NCBI RefSeq assembly: GCF_026151205.1
Contig: NC_087084.1
Location: forward strand, 2,884,845 to 2,948,844
Length of the DNA stretch: 64,000 bases
Reading direction: 5' to 3'
Source: Bolinopsis microptera
Lineage: Eukaryota > Ctenophora > Tentaculata > Lobata > Bolinopsidae
The position numbers were made by a program, and so were the translations under genes. The notes under the pieces are model-generated. The model searched no databases. It saw nothing but the letters and a program-made list of their open reading frames with translations, and was not told the DNA's origin. The number at the start of each line of letters is the position of its first letter. Position 1 is the stretch's first letter. This document shows positions 44,901-53,438 of the stretch, piece by piece.

Positions 44901-47900
44901 CAGGAGGAGGACTCAGGAGGAACATGAGGAGGAGGAGGACTCAGGAGGACTGATAAGGAAGAGGACTGAGGAGAACTGAGGAGGAGGACTGAATAGGAGG
45001 GGAAGGAGGGGGACTGGGGCAGGACTGAGGATGAAAAAGACTGACGAGAAGGATGAGGAGGATGGCTGAGGAGGATGACTGAGGAGGATGACTGAGAGGA
45101 GGAGGAGGAGGAGGAGGATGACTGAGAGGAGGAGGAGGAGGAGGAGGAGGAGGAGAAGGAGGAGGACCTAGGAGGAGGAGGACTCAGGAAGAGGACTCAG
45201 GAGGAGGACTGAGAAGGAGGAGGACTGAGGAGAACTGAGGAGGAGGAGGAGGAGGACTGAATAGGAGGAGGAGGGGGACTGGGGGAGGACTGAGGAGGAG
45301 GAGGACTTGGGGAGGACTGAGGAGGAGGAGGAGGACTGACGAGAAGGATGAGGAGGAGGACTGAGGAGGAGGACTGATGATTGAGGAGGAAGAGGAGGAT
45401 GAAGAGGAGGAGGAGGACCCAGGAGGAGGACCCAGGAGGAGGACTCAGGAGGAGGAGAATGACTGAGGAGGACTGAGGAGGAGGAGGAGGAGGAGGAGGA
45501 GGAGGAGGAGGAGGAGGAGGAGTCTCCAAAAGCTGTGTCTCCAATGTCTCCAATGCCCCTAATATCCATTTTATGTCCCTAATGTCCCCAATATCCCCAA
45601 TGTCTCCAATGTCCCCAATGTCTACAATGTCTCCAAAAGCTGTGTCTCTAATGTCCCCAATGTCTCCAAAAGCTGTGTCTCCAATGTCTCCAATGTCTTT
45701 GTCTTTTTCGAAAAGATAAGGTGCGGGAGACATTGGAGACATGTCACCCCCCCCTATGTTAATGAATTAGAGTAAATTATAGCCCGATGGAAACTTGTGT
45801 AACAGTCGTTAAGCACCTAAAACTGGTTGCTATGCCTATAATTAATTAACACATAACTGGCGTCGCTCGTGCAAAATAGGTTCCTTTTATACACATAATT
45901 ATAGGGGAGTGGTCTATATTGCGAAGGAGCAGACTTTTGTCGTCATCGCAGGTCCATCGGGCCACCTCATATATCCAAACCCGATTACTTATTCCCTACG
46001 ATCTTTTTGCCTTCGGCAAGAGTAGGAAAAAATTGAAAATGTTTCAATATTACCAATAATTACAGAACATTTATAGCGGTTCAATAATATTCTGTTAACA
46101 AAACATTATTGTAATGACCAGGTAAGAACATGCAAACGGACAACAAAACGCTATATGCTATCAGAGATGATGAGGAGCGGTCACTTCTTATATTGTGGAA
46201 CTTAATAGTTCTTTTGTCGTCACTCATAGGGGACAGTATCATTTTGATAGCGACTATCAAATATAAAGCAATCAAACTCCAGAAAGTGATAATAACAGTG
46301 ATGCAACACATGGCTATTTGCGACTTATTACAAACTGTATTCAAAGTGTTCCCTGGTACTCTGGCAATAATATCAGATCGTTGGGTTTTTGGCGAGTTGC
46401 TCTGTCATGTGTATGAAAAAAAATTTGCACTTTAGTGACAGTGTGGCTGACATGTGCTATGACCACACTGAAACTGATAACATTGAAGTATCCCCTGAGA
46501 ACTAGGACCTGGTCTACACGGTTAGGACATAAAATCTGTTCTGTTCTGTGGCTCTTAATACTTAGTGGGTACACTCCACCACTAGTAGTGAACACGAGAG
46601 ACACAATCTACTTTAACTACTCAACCTATATGTGTGACTATCATCACGGCTCACCCAGTGCACCAACCTGGTTCCCATGGTACTTTATTATCAGTCTTGT
46701 TGTGTTCGGTATCCTCTCCTCCACGACACTCATTGTTACATCAGTTCTCCTCCTGATCGTAGCCAGAAAAGCTGCCTCCCGACACGGAGAAACACTGAGA
46801 TGGGAGGGTGTGATGACAGTGCAGCTCACTGTCGGAGTGTTCTTTATATCTTACTTGCCATTCATTGTGTGGATAGCGACATTAATATTACCTTTGGGAA
46901 TTAAATTCAGCACCACTTCCATGCGAGTAATGATTCATCTCATTAACTTGAATATAATGTCTAACTTCTTTGTGTACTCCCTTACTGTGAGAAGTTTTAG
47001 AAATTTTCTAAAAGTGAAGACATCCGAACTCTTTACCTTAATGAGGCTGTTCATGCAAGGAGGCCAGCAACTCCATCAAAGACCAATGGCCCTTCCACGG
47101 CAGAGACAAAGACCCAAAGATCTTCCAGAAGTGCAAGGTGATCATGATATCCTAACTCCAGTTGCAGAGCTACAAGGATTGCAGTTACAAGAGGATGGGA
47201 TACAACATAACTTCCCAGATATTTTGGAAACGCCTGTTTAATGAGACAGCTTCGTAATATTTTATACATGAAAATGAAACTGTATGTTACTTATTACATA
47301 AATGATGTATCATAGTATTGGTGTTCCATGAATTGTACTGTTTTTTCGATGTGAACTTCGATTTTAGAATCTTTACAGTGTCTCTATCTTATAATTTACT
47401 ATTGTTTTTCAACTTTTAAAATTGAAAATGTTTCAATATTATTATTACCAATAATTAAAGAACATTTCATTATTTTAACATCGTTTATAAGTTTTTGATA
47501 ACTAATTGTTTTCTATCAAATGTGTTTGCTTTTACCCAAGAATGGTGATTAGATCAAGTTAAATTAATGTTGTGCGATAATGTTGACGAAAAATGTGATT
47601 TACTTTCATTGAAAATTAATTTAAAATCTTTCTAAGGTGACAAAATTTGTCTTTTATTTCGATTTCCGAATTCCGACATACCTTAGTACGTTTAATTATG
47701 GCGGGTTAAATTTGGCGGTTTTTCAGAAATTCCGCCATATTTTTACCCGTCATTATTTTTACGCGCCATAATAAAACCCACCGAGTCAATTTTTGAAGTT
47801 CTGACTAGGTATTATATGGCATAATAATTTTATATATCGTTCTTATTATATTGATACAAGCGTCGTGAACTCACTTTTTAGGTATTCCGACCATAACGAG

Positions 47901-50900
47901 GTGGTTTTTTAAATTTTTTAAAATTATCTGGTTGTAACGGACGCACAAGTACTGTTAAACTGATTGAAACCGTGCTATGATACTTATTATCTATTCACAG
48001 TTCACACCTATTCATATCAACAGGGATATTATACAATAGAAATGTACTACAACAGAGATAGTTTGCTACTTGCAAGGAAATTCTGAGAAACTGCAAACAA
48101 ATATTACGCGGTTTCTTTGGAAGGTCAAAAATTGGGTCGAATTATGCAATATAACAGTTAGAATTCGGTGACATTTTTTGTGAATATAATATTTCAGGTA
48201 AAAAAGTGGCAGGTTAAATTTGGCGGATTTTTGGAAAATCCGCCATTAACAACAAACAACAATGGCGAACAAAGCAAGCTAGGAACGAGGGGCCGATCTC
48301 CTTTTATTTTGTGGTGCGGCCACAGTCCTTTCGGTACAGATTTCCCTGCAGTATAGTCGGGACGCAACCCCAGGCATATACACTCGTGTTATTTTCGCAG
48401 CTCTAATGAAAGCCACTATGGTTTGGTGAGTGACGGCTGCCCTTACCGCCATACCCGCCATTATTTTTACCCGCCACAATAATACCCGCCATAAATACAC
48501 GAACTAAGGTAAGCATCTCCACAGATTTCTTGCGTAATAATTCTGTGAACTCTTAAAACCCTCATACTATATCAAACACACTCACTTTTATTTAACATTT
48601 AATTATGATAAAAACATCTTCACTCCAAACCAGAAAGTTACCTAATCTTGGTAGGGCGCACTTGGCCCAACTAACACCTTCAGGACAACTCTGGGTACAC
48701 CCGTCTCTCTTGAACAACTTGTTGTCATCTGTCAGGACGAACAGATCGTCCTGTGACGTGATGGCCATGTCAGTTACGCCAGAGGGGGAGGTAGGGCTAG
48801 GAGTGGACGTCCAGCCTGAACCTAAGTTGAGAGATAAGGTTATGGGGTGAGTTGAGAGATAAGAAAATAGGATTCGCTATATTATTATGTAATTTATTCA
48901 ATAAGTTTTAAAGTGTTCTTTGCCAGTGTAATGTACAAGGGGCAAAACAATAATTGTGAGCATTTCTTGACCTTTAATTTCACGGCCAATGTTTCACCAT
49001 AAAAATATGGTCAAACAAAATATGTCCAATTAAATTTTTTGGCTCTTTTTTTTCAATTTCAACCAATTTTTTTTATTTTTAAAAAAATAAATTTTCGTGC
49101 ACATACAGAATGAATGGTTAATAATTTAATATATATGTAGACCAAGGTCTGTGCACGGGATGCTTCCTGGAAGAATCCAGTTCTTTTAGCGGGGCACCCT
49201 ACCTAAAGCCAAATTGAGATATAATAATCATATTCCTAGAGAAATAATCATAAATCGAATACCAATCAAATAATATGATATATAATTAGGATCATTTTGA
49301 TTTCGTGAGCGCCGTAACTATGCTTGATAACCTTAATTTCTTGTCAAATGGCAAACACAATCGTAACAAAAAATCAACGAGAACAAAAACAAAGCCTTAA
49401 CATATTGTCTGCTTAGTGTTTACGCCAAAAATACAGCAATCAGTTGGTATTCAGCTGCAGAGTGCACACTATACAAATTGAAAGAATGGTATCATTTTTA
49501 ACTGTGACATTACCAACCTTCGGCTTCCAAAGGTAATGGGCTTCCTGCAATTGGCTGATTACACCCGTGTACAACAAATATGGCTGTTGGAATGTCCAAA
49601 GTAAAAGAAGCGTAAGATTTAAAAAAAACCTATTTTATCTAGCAGACCACTTAAAAAGAATAACCCCATACCTATCCTAGTAATCCCGGCGGAGCTGGAG
49701 TGGAAGCCCATACCAGTCCTCACGTGTAACATGTTATCCCTGCCATACACCCACAAACAACTCCCCCCTGCCTCCAGCATGTCGGTACTAAAGTCGTGCT
49801 CTACAGCCGTCCAGGAGGAACCTTGCTCGCTGTTCGGTGTAACTCCAGACCGGTAGAATAACTGGGGTGGTTATTGTGTGGTTATTGTGTGGTTATAGTT
49901 GTAGTTGTAGTTGTAGTTGTAGTTGTAGTTGTAGTTGTAGTTGTAGTTGTAGTTGTAGTTGTAGTTGTAGTTGCAGTTATATTTATAGTTATAGTTGTAG
50001 TTGTAGTTGTAGTTGTAGTTGTAGTTGTAGTTGTAGTTGTAGTTGTAGTTGTAGTTGTAGTTGTAGTTGTAGTTGTAGTTGTAGTTGCAGTTATAGTTGT
50101 AGTTGTAGCTGTAGCTGTAGTTGTCTGTTGTAGTTATAGTTATAGTTATAGTTATAGTTGTGGTTGTAGTTGTAGTTGTAGTTGTAGTTGTAGTTGTAGT
50201 TGTAGTTGTAGTTGTAGTTGTAGTTGTAGTTGTAGTTGTAATTGTAGTTGTAGTTGTAGTTGTAGTTGTAGTATTATCAATAGTTATAGTAGTCTATAGT
50301 TAGACTTGTTTTTGGTTGGTTAATGTTAATGATATTACTCTGTATGATGTATCGTTATAATATCAATTAGCCGATGTAACCGAAATGAGTCACCGTCAAT
50401 AATCAGTATATTAAGGCCAAGGGTTTAATTTATGCGATAGCTGTAGAGCTGCTGGAGACGAAAAAGTATCGAAATCTGACGTTGCGTTCCTGTCTCTTAT
50501 CTCCTGTATCCTGTCTCCTGAGATATTACACGCCGAAGATTATCTCAGGAACACAAGGTCAGATGTGATGCAGTTTTTCCTACTTTTTCGTCTCGAGCAG
50601 CTCTATCATATATTATGTTAAAACAATAACAGCAGTTTTTAATTCAGGAATTAAGGTAACTATTTAGCATTGAATAATGACTTCTCCCTGGTGATCAGCT
50701 TTGAGCTTTTGAGAAAGACAATTTTATTATTTATTATTATTATTAAACAATTTTATTATTTGTCTTTTTCTTTAATCTAACCTTGTCATGCATTATAGCC
50801 CACACAGTGCCAGATATTGACACACTCAATTTATCCACCAGTCCCTCCACTTGTACCCACTTAGAGCCCTCTTCTTTTCCTGTGCAGTACAATAAATATA

Positions 50901-51192
50901 ATAATAAATAATATTATAATAATTAAAAGATAAATTTACATTTATTTATCGATGTATTGCCAAAAAAGAGTTGAAAATCCAAAGATTAAAGTCACACTGT
51001 CTCATCATGTGTAATGGTTTACTGTAGAGCCAATTAGAAAAAATCTTGAAAAATAAGAGTTTTTAAGATGTTATAATTACTTTAGTTAGTTTCTCAATTA
51101 AGGGGGACCATACCTGGAGTGATGCCATCTCTATAAAAAGGGATGCTAGCCTTGCTGATAGCCCAAACACTCTCCCTCGTATTTTGGGACAT
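38972..51192 (-). CDS. Tectonin beta-propeller protein, seven exons over 12 kb
   Basis: Exons are 51192-51114, 50879-50782, 49861-49672, 48821-48642, 40175-40088, 39829-39737 and 39062-38972. Every junction joins in phase (1, 0, 1, 1, 2, 2), giving 272 residues to TAA. Tectonin repeats are seen throughout: ESVWAISKASIPFYRDGITP, SKWVQVEGLVDKLSVSISGT, LFYRSGVTP, LEHLWAVTD, EVWRAPYAGI, then CDKEITWGINNRDQMFVRTS. The size and about six repeats fit a single-propeller tectonin lectin (fish-egg lectin or Physarum tectonin type) rather than the large TECPR1. Such proteins bind glycans or lipids; the ligand here is unknown, and I see no clear signal peptide. Intron 4 (48641-40176) contains the three receptor genes on the other strand. 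Introns 2 and 6 carry tandem arrays touching or nearly touching splice sites. An acceptor TTGTTTCAG ends 11 nt before the ATG. Confidence 0.9.
39363..39735. repeat. 13-bp minisatellite in tectonin intron 6
   Basis: About 28 units of AACTAATTAAGAT. On the minus strand the array starts within 6 bp of the exon 6 donor (CCCAG then GTTCG, 39736). Confidence 0.93.
40256..40420. repeat. Direct repeat bordering the receptor cluster (left copy)
   Basis: AATTTGGCGGTTTTTCAGAA to CTCACTTTTTATGTATTCCG matches 47706-47890 in the same orientation with small gaps. A shorter related inverted piece (GGCGGATTTTTGG) lies at 48220. The two copies bracket the receptor block. Confidence 0.8.
40808..41929 (+). CDS. 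Rhodopsin-family GPCR, copy 1
   Basis: A 373-residue intronless seven-helix receptor. TM1 (NLIVLLSSLIGDSIILIAT) has GDS where GN is usual; TM2 has the conserved acidic residue (HMAVCDLLQT). TM3 starts after LLCHV and ends TLKLITLKYPL, so the family DRY motif is replaced by LKL. TM6 reads FFISYLPWFVW (CWxP position SYLP). TM7 reads NIMSNFFVY in place of NPxxY. The cytoplasmic tail is Gln- and Arg-rich. The unusual TM3 and TM7 motifs suggest atypical or biased G-protein coupling; the ligand is unknown. Copies 2 and 3 lie downstream with similar flanks, so this is a tandem family, nested in tectonin intron 4. Confidence 0.9.
   Translation: MQTDNKTLYAIRDDEERSLLILWNLIVLLSSLIGDSIILIATIKYKAIKLHKVIITVMQHMAVCDLLQTVFKVFPGTLAIISDRWVFGELLCHVHEKKFCNLVTVLLTCAMTTLKLITLKYPLITRAWSTRLGHKICYVLWLLMLALYTPPLVVNTRDTIYFNYSTYMCDYHLGSPTAPTWFPWYYLISGAVFGILTCTILIVTSVLLLIVASRAASRHGETLRWEGVMTVLLTVGVFFISYLPWFVWMALATLHWGVKYSTTSMRAIVHLTNLNIMSNFFVYSLTVRSFRNFLKVKTSELFTLMRLFMQGGQQLHQRPMALPRQRQRPNLRQDLPKVQGDHDILTPVAELKGLQLQEDGIQENFSDIFETPV
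42302..43453 (+). CDS. Rhodopsin-family GPCR, copy 2
   Basis: 383 residues, strongly similar to copy 1 at DNA and protein level. After TM2 it reads ENVSWACALET where copy 1 has EKKFCNLVT, giving two extra residues; the C-terminal tail has extra NQ and SLQKRQ blocks. The TM3 end is again TLKLITLKYPL, with no DRY; TM6 is YLISLVPWAVW; TM7 is NIMSNFFVY. The 5' flank (TTAACAAAATATTCTTG to the ATG) and 3' UTR match copy 1, so the duplicated unit is about 1.5 kb. I see no TATA box or intron. Confidence 0.9.
   Translation: MQTDNKTQYAIRDDEERSLLILWNLIVLLSSLIGDSIILIATIKYNAIKLHKVIITVMQHMAVCDLIQTVFKVFPSTLAIISDRWVFGDLLCHVQENVSWACALETVLLTSAMTTLKLITLKYPLRTRTWSTRLGHKICSVMLLLMLSGYTPLLVVNTRDTIYFNYSTYMCDYHLGSPSAPTWFPWYYLISIGVFGILSGTILILTSVLLLIVASRAASRHGRAMRWEGVMTVLLTVGVYLISLVPWAVWIALSTLHWGVEYSTTSRRVIVHLTNLNIMSNFFVYSLTVKSFRNFLKMKTSEVLSSMRLFMQGGRQLHQRNQRPMSLSRQRSLQKRQRPNLRQDLPEVQGDHDTLIPAAELQGLQLQEVGIQQNFPDILETPV
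43482..44264. other. Non-coding between GPCR copy 2 and the GGAGGA element
   Basis: AT-rich; no exon or repeat family recognised. Confidence 0.45.
44265..45754. mobile_element. 1.5-kb inverted-repeat element filled with a GGAGGA-type array
   Basis: Ends are inverted: G-run then TGACATGTCTCCAATGTCTC at the left, and its complement with a C-run at the right. TATGTT flanks both sides (44259-44264 and 45755-45760), a 6-7 bp duplication. Near each end, GAAAAGATA and CTGTGTCTCC-type words are mirrored. The core 44410-45530 is an irregular purine-strand minisatellite (GGAGGA, GACTGAGGAGGAT, CCAGGAGGAGG). Long open frames here are low-complexity artefacts. Confidence 0.75.
45761..46080. other. Spacer before GPCR copy 3
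   Basis: No feature apart from the conserved receptor 5' flank beginning near 46021 (AAAATTGAAAATGTTTCAAT) and 46081. Confidence 0.5.
46130..47241 (+). pseudogene. Rhodopsin-family GPCR, copy 3, frameshifted
   Basis: Homologous to copies 1 and 2 throughout, but the frame breaks near 46425. After an A8 run this copy has TTTGC where copy 1 has TTTTGC; the one-base loss leads to a TAG at 46433. The downstream frame (from 46435) is open to the same C-terminus, including TLKLITLKYPL, FFISYLPFIVW and NIMSNFFVY. All other regions are intact and similar to copy 1, so the loss is recent, or is a homopolymer sequencing error. The upstream part alone would encode only TM1 and TM2. Confidence 0.8.
47242..48641. 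other. Right part of tectonin intron 4
   Basis: Contains the receptor 3' flank to about 47520, the right direct repeat (47706-47890), and pieces with CCGCCATTATTTTTACCCGC (48210-48495). No exon seen. Confidence 0.5.
49865..50290. repeat. GTTGTA hexamer array in tectonin intron 2
   Basis: About 60 units of TAGTTG with TATAGT and TGCAGT variants, preceded by GGTTATTGTGT units. It starts next to the exon 3 acceptor (49862). Repetitive open frames on plus are artefacts. Confidence 0.93.
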
Positions 51193-51939
51193 TGACACCT
51201 AGCCTGAAACAATGAGCTAGTAGTTGAATTTTTGCTCGGACTGTGGAGCCGACCTAGGTCAGAAAGTCAGTTGAATTGTAATGGAAGTGCATAATCTTGA
51301 TATTTCCATACTCGCTTGAATGACTTAAATATACATCTTTGTTGTGTATTATATTTTAATGTCGTAGCTTTTGATAAATTCTGGAATTCAATTGTTTATT
51401 TTACTGTGGTAAAAAAAGGTAAAAAAAAGCAATGAAAACTCTGCTATAAAACTCACCATTAAATAAGTTTTTATGATAAATTCTATTATAATAACAATGA
51501 AAATTACTCATAAAATTACCAGAGAATTCCAAAACGTGTTCATGCGGAAGTGTAAACGATAGAATTATGTTTATCGATATTTTTGCCATTTTTAAGTATA
51601 GCATCACAAACTTCACACTGTAATTTACTGCAATACTATTGCCCTTCTATGTTTATACAAACTCTCATGCCGCATAAAATTTTTCAGAATGATATAGAAT
51701 TCTAGTATCAACAAACATATTTTTCATCAAGCACAATGTTCAGCAGCAAGAAAAAATTAATTGAGCCTAAATATGATAAATATTAAATGTTTTCTGAAAA
51801 GTCATTCTATCATGAGATCAGACCAAAGCCAAAGCCAAAATACTGTGAAGTGTAATTTGAGGGCATAAAGTATAAATAGAAATGAAATGTATATTGAAAA
51901 AGCAATAGACCAGAAGTATCTGAGCATGCATTTATACAA
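51193..51939. other. Intergenic upstream of the tectonin gene
   Basis: AT-rich; no further feature recognised. Confidence 0.45.
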
Positions 51940-52425
51940 TTAAACTGGAACCCTGTGGTACCACTTAAATTGTTTTTTGGTAGGATATTCCATCTCCACA
52001 TCATTACCATCCACATTTTCAACCAAATCACTAGTACCTAGTGCAACATTGAATTCAGGAGCTCTCTCACCATCCTGCAGAAGCTCTGCTATCTGAACCA
52101 ATGCATCAGCAAAGATTCCATGCAGGACACAAGAAACACTGAGATCAGATTCACTATAAAGAGCAGCTTCGGCAGCTGGGTTAGTGCAACCCTCCATTGC
52201 TACATAATTCAGCTTTTTATCGACTGTTACTTTATCCCATGCTTTGCTTCGTTCTAACGCTTCCTTATTGTCGAAAGAATGAACATAAACAGACACGTTT
52301 TCAGTTTTTTGCTTTTTATTCTGAGACTGTCTCCTTCTTTTCAATGCCTTTCTCTTAAAAGTGGCGTTAGTTTTGGCTTCTGAGTTCAAGTCCCTACCTT
52401 GAGGAGATCCATTGTCCTGCATCAT
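51940..52425 (-). CDS. Hypothetical 161-residue protein, possibly nuclear
   Basis: A single open frame with two successive ATG codons at 52425 and 52422, preceded in frame by TAA. The N-terminal third is basic (FKRKALKRRRQSQNKKQK, like a bipartite nuclear signal); the remainder is acidic and mixed (ALERSKAWDKVTVDKKLNYV, GIFADALVQIAELLQDGE). I do not recognise a domain. Composition and length are unlike chance frames in this AT-rich DNA, but there is no neighbour or splice support. It could be an unspliced last exon or a retrogene. Confidence 0.5.
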   Translation of the reverse strand: MMQDNGSPQGRDLNSEAKTNATFKRKALKRRRQSQNKKQKTENVSVYVHSFDNKEALERSKAWDKVTVDKKLNYVAMEGCTNPAAEAALYSESDLSVSCVLHGIFADALVQIAELLQDGERAPEFNVALGTSDLVENVDGNDVEMEYPTKKQFKWYHRVPV

Positions 52426-52776
52426 TTATTGACTTAGCTATCTGAGGGTTTGGAGTTGAGACAGTATCTAGGTATATTACAACAGAAAATGCTATGAAAT
52501 TGAACGGTATTATGCTTTTCATACAAGTTACAACAAAGTCTTCATGTCATGTATCCTGAGTTTGGACACTGGACAGGATATTACCTGCTTCAAATATTTC
52601 CATCGCGATACATAATACTCAATAAATGTAATTGATTTGTAGTGTTGTAATTAGTTATATAAATAATTGTGAATAATGTTTTCATCAAGCAATTAATATA
52701 AATATCTCAATACTCTCTCGAGTTTAAGCATCCAGCACTTACATTCAATACCCATCCACCAAAGATGCAGAATACC
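52426..52776. other. AT-rich spacer
   Basis: No feature recognised. Confidence 0.45.
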
Positions 52777-52899
52777 TTGTAGCGCGATGCACTACTGGTC
52801 CGCGCCACACATCCAATATTGCTTCTTGCAACCTTCGTTTGATCGAGGAGATGCACCACTGGGCCACGCCGAGCTGCAAAGGATTGACATATTCAATTA
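52777..52899 (+). mobile_element. Family B micro-element, divergent, long target duplication
   Basis: It begins TTGTAGCGCGATGC and ends GACATATTCAATTA, with an internal repeated GATGCACCACTGGGCC. The flanks GCAGAATACC (52767-52776 and 52900-52909) match over 10 bp, one or two of which may belong to the element end. Confidence 0.75.
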
Positions 52900-53089
52900 G
52901 CAGAATACCATTGGAGTGGAGGTGCTTTTAACTACTTTTTTGAATGATTCATAAGTTTTCTCTGCAAAGAACTTTACAATCCTATAACACTGGAGAGTGA
53001 AGACATCAATTCGAGCCTTTTCTGCTATGTTTCCTGGTGGATTGATTTAGAAGTCAGAGTCAATTAGAATTAGGTTCGACTTTGTATCA

Positions 53090-53438
53090 GCGTCCTTGCA
53101 GGTTTCCAACAGGATTTCAGTAACTGCGTCTCTTGGTTTGCTCTCCAACAAAACGTTAGATCCTACCACACTCACTGCCACAGCAAGAGCAATCCATTCA
53201 ATTCTCTCTGTGAACGAACATTATACAGCCTATTATAAGAGCCCAGACTTCCACTCAAATACTGGCAAGTGCATAATCCTATAGGACCTTAAAATAAAAT
53301 TGAACCATACAAACTCGATTTATCTATTTTTCTAAAACTAGCATTATATAACATTTCTAAATTATCCCTACACACTTGTAAATAATTAGAATTGTGTAAC
53401 TTAAATTATTTCAGAATTACAACTATTGTGTACTCAAA
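53090..53438 (+). mobile_element. 3' fragment of LINE-2 (same family as 56041-59998)
   Basis: The last about 55 codons (TATARAIHSILSVNE, YKSPDFHSNTGKC) and most of the 3' UTR match the LINE at 56041-59998. The match stops at ACTATTGTG-TACTCAA, where LINE-1 sequence begins without the family tail. Confidence 0.85.

Noticed and set aside
45168-45742. Ser/Pro-rich open frames
   Set aside because: Products of the GGAGGA-type array in a transposon; no codon bias independent of the repeat.
49867-50303. Long Ser/Cys- and Val-rich open frames
   Set aside because: These are frames of a hexamer repeat within an intron, not genes.
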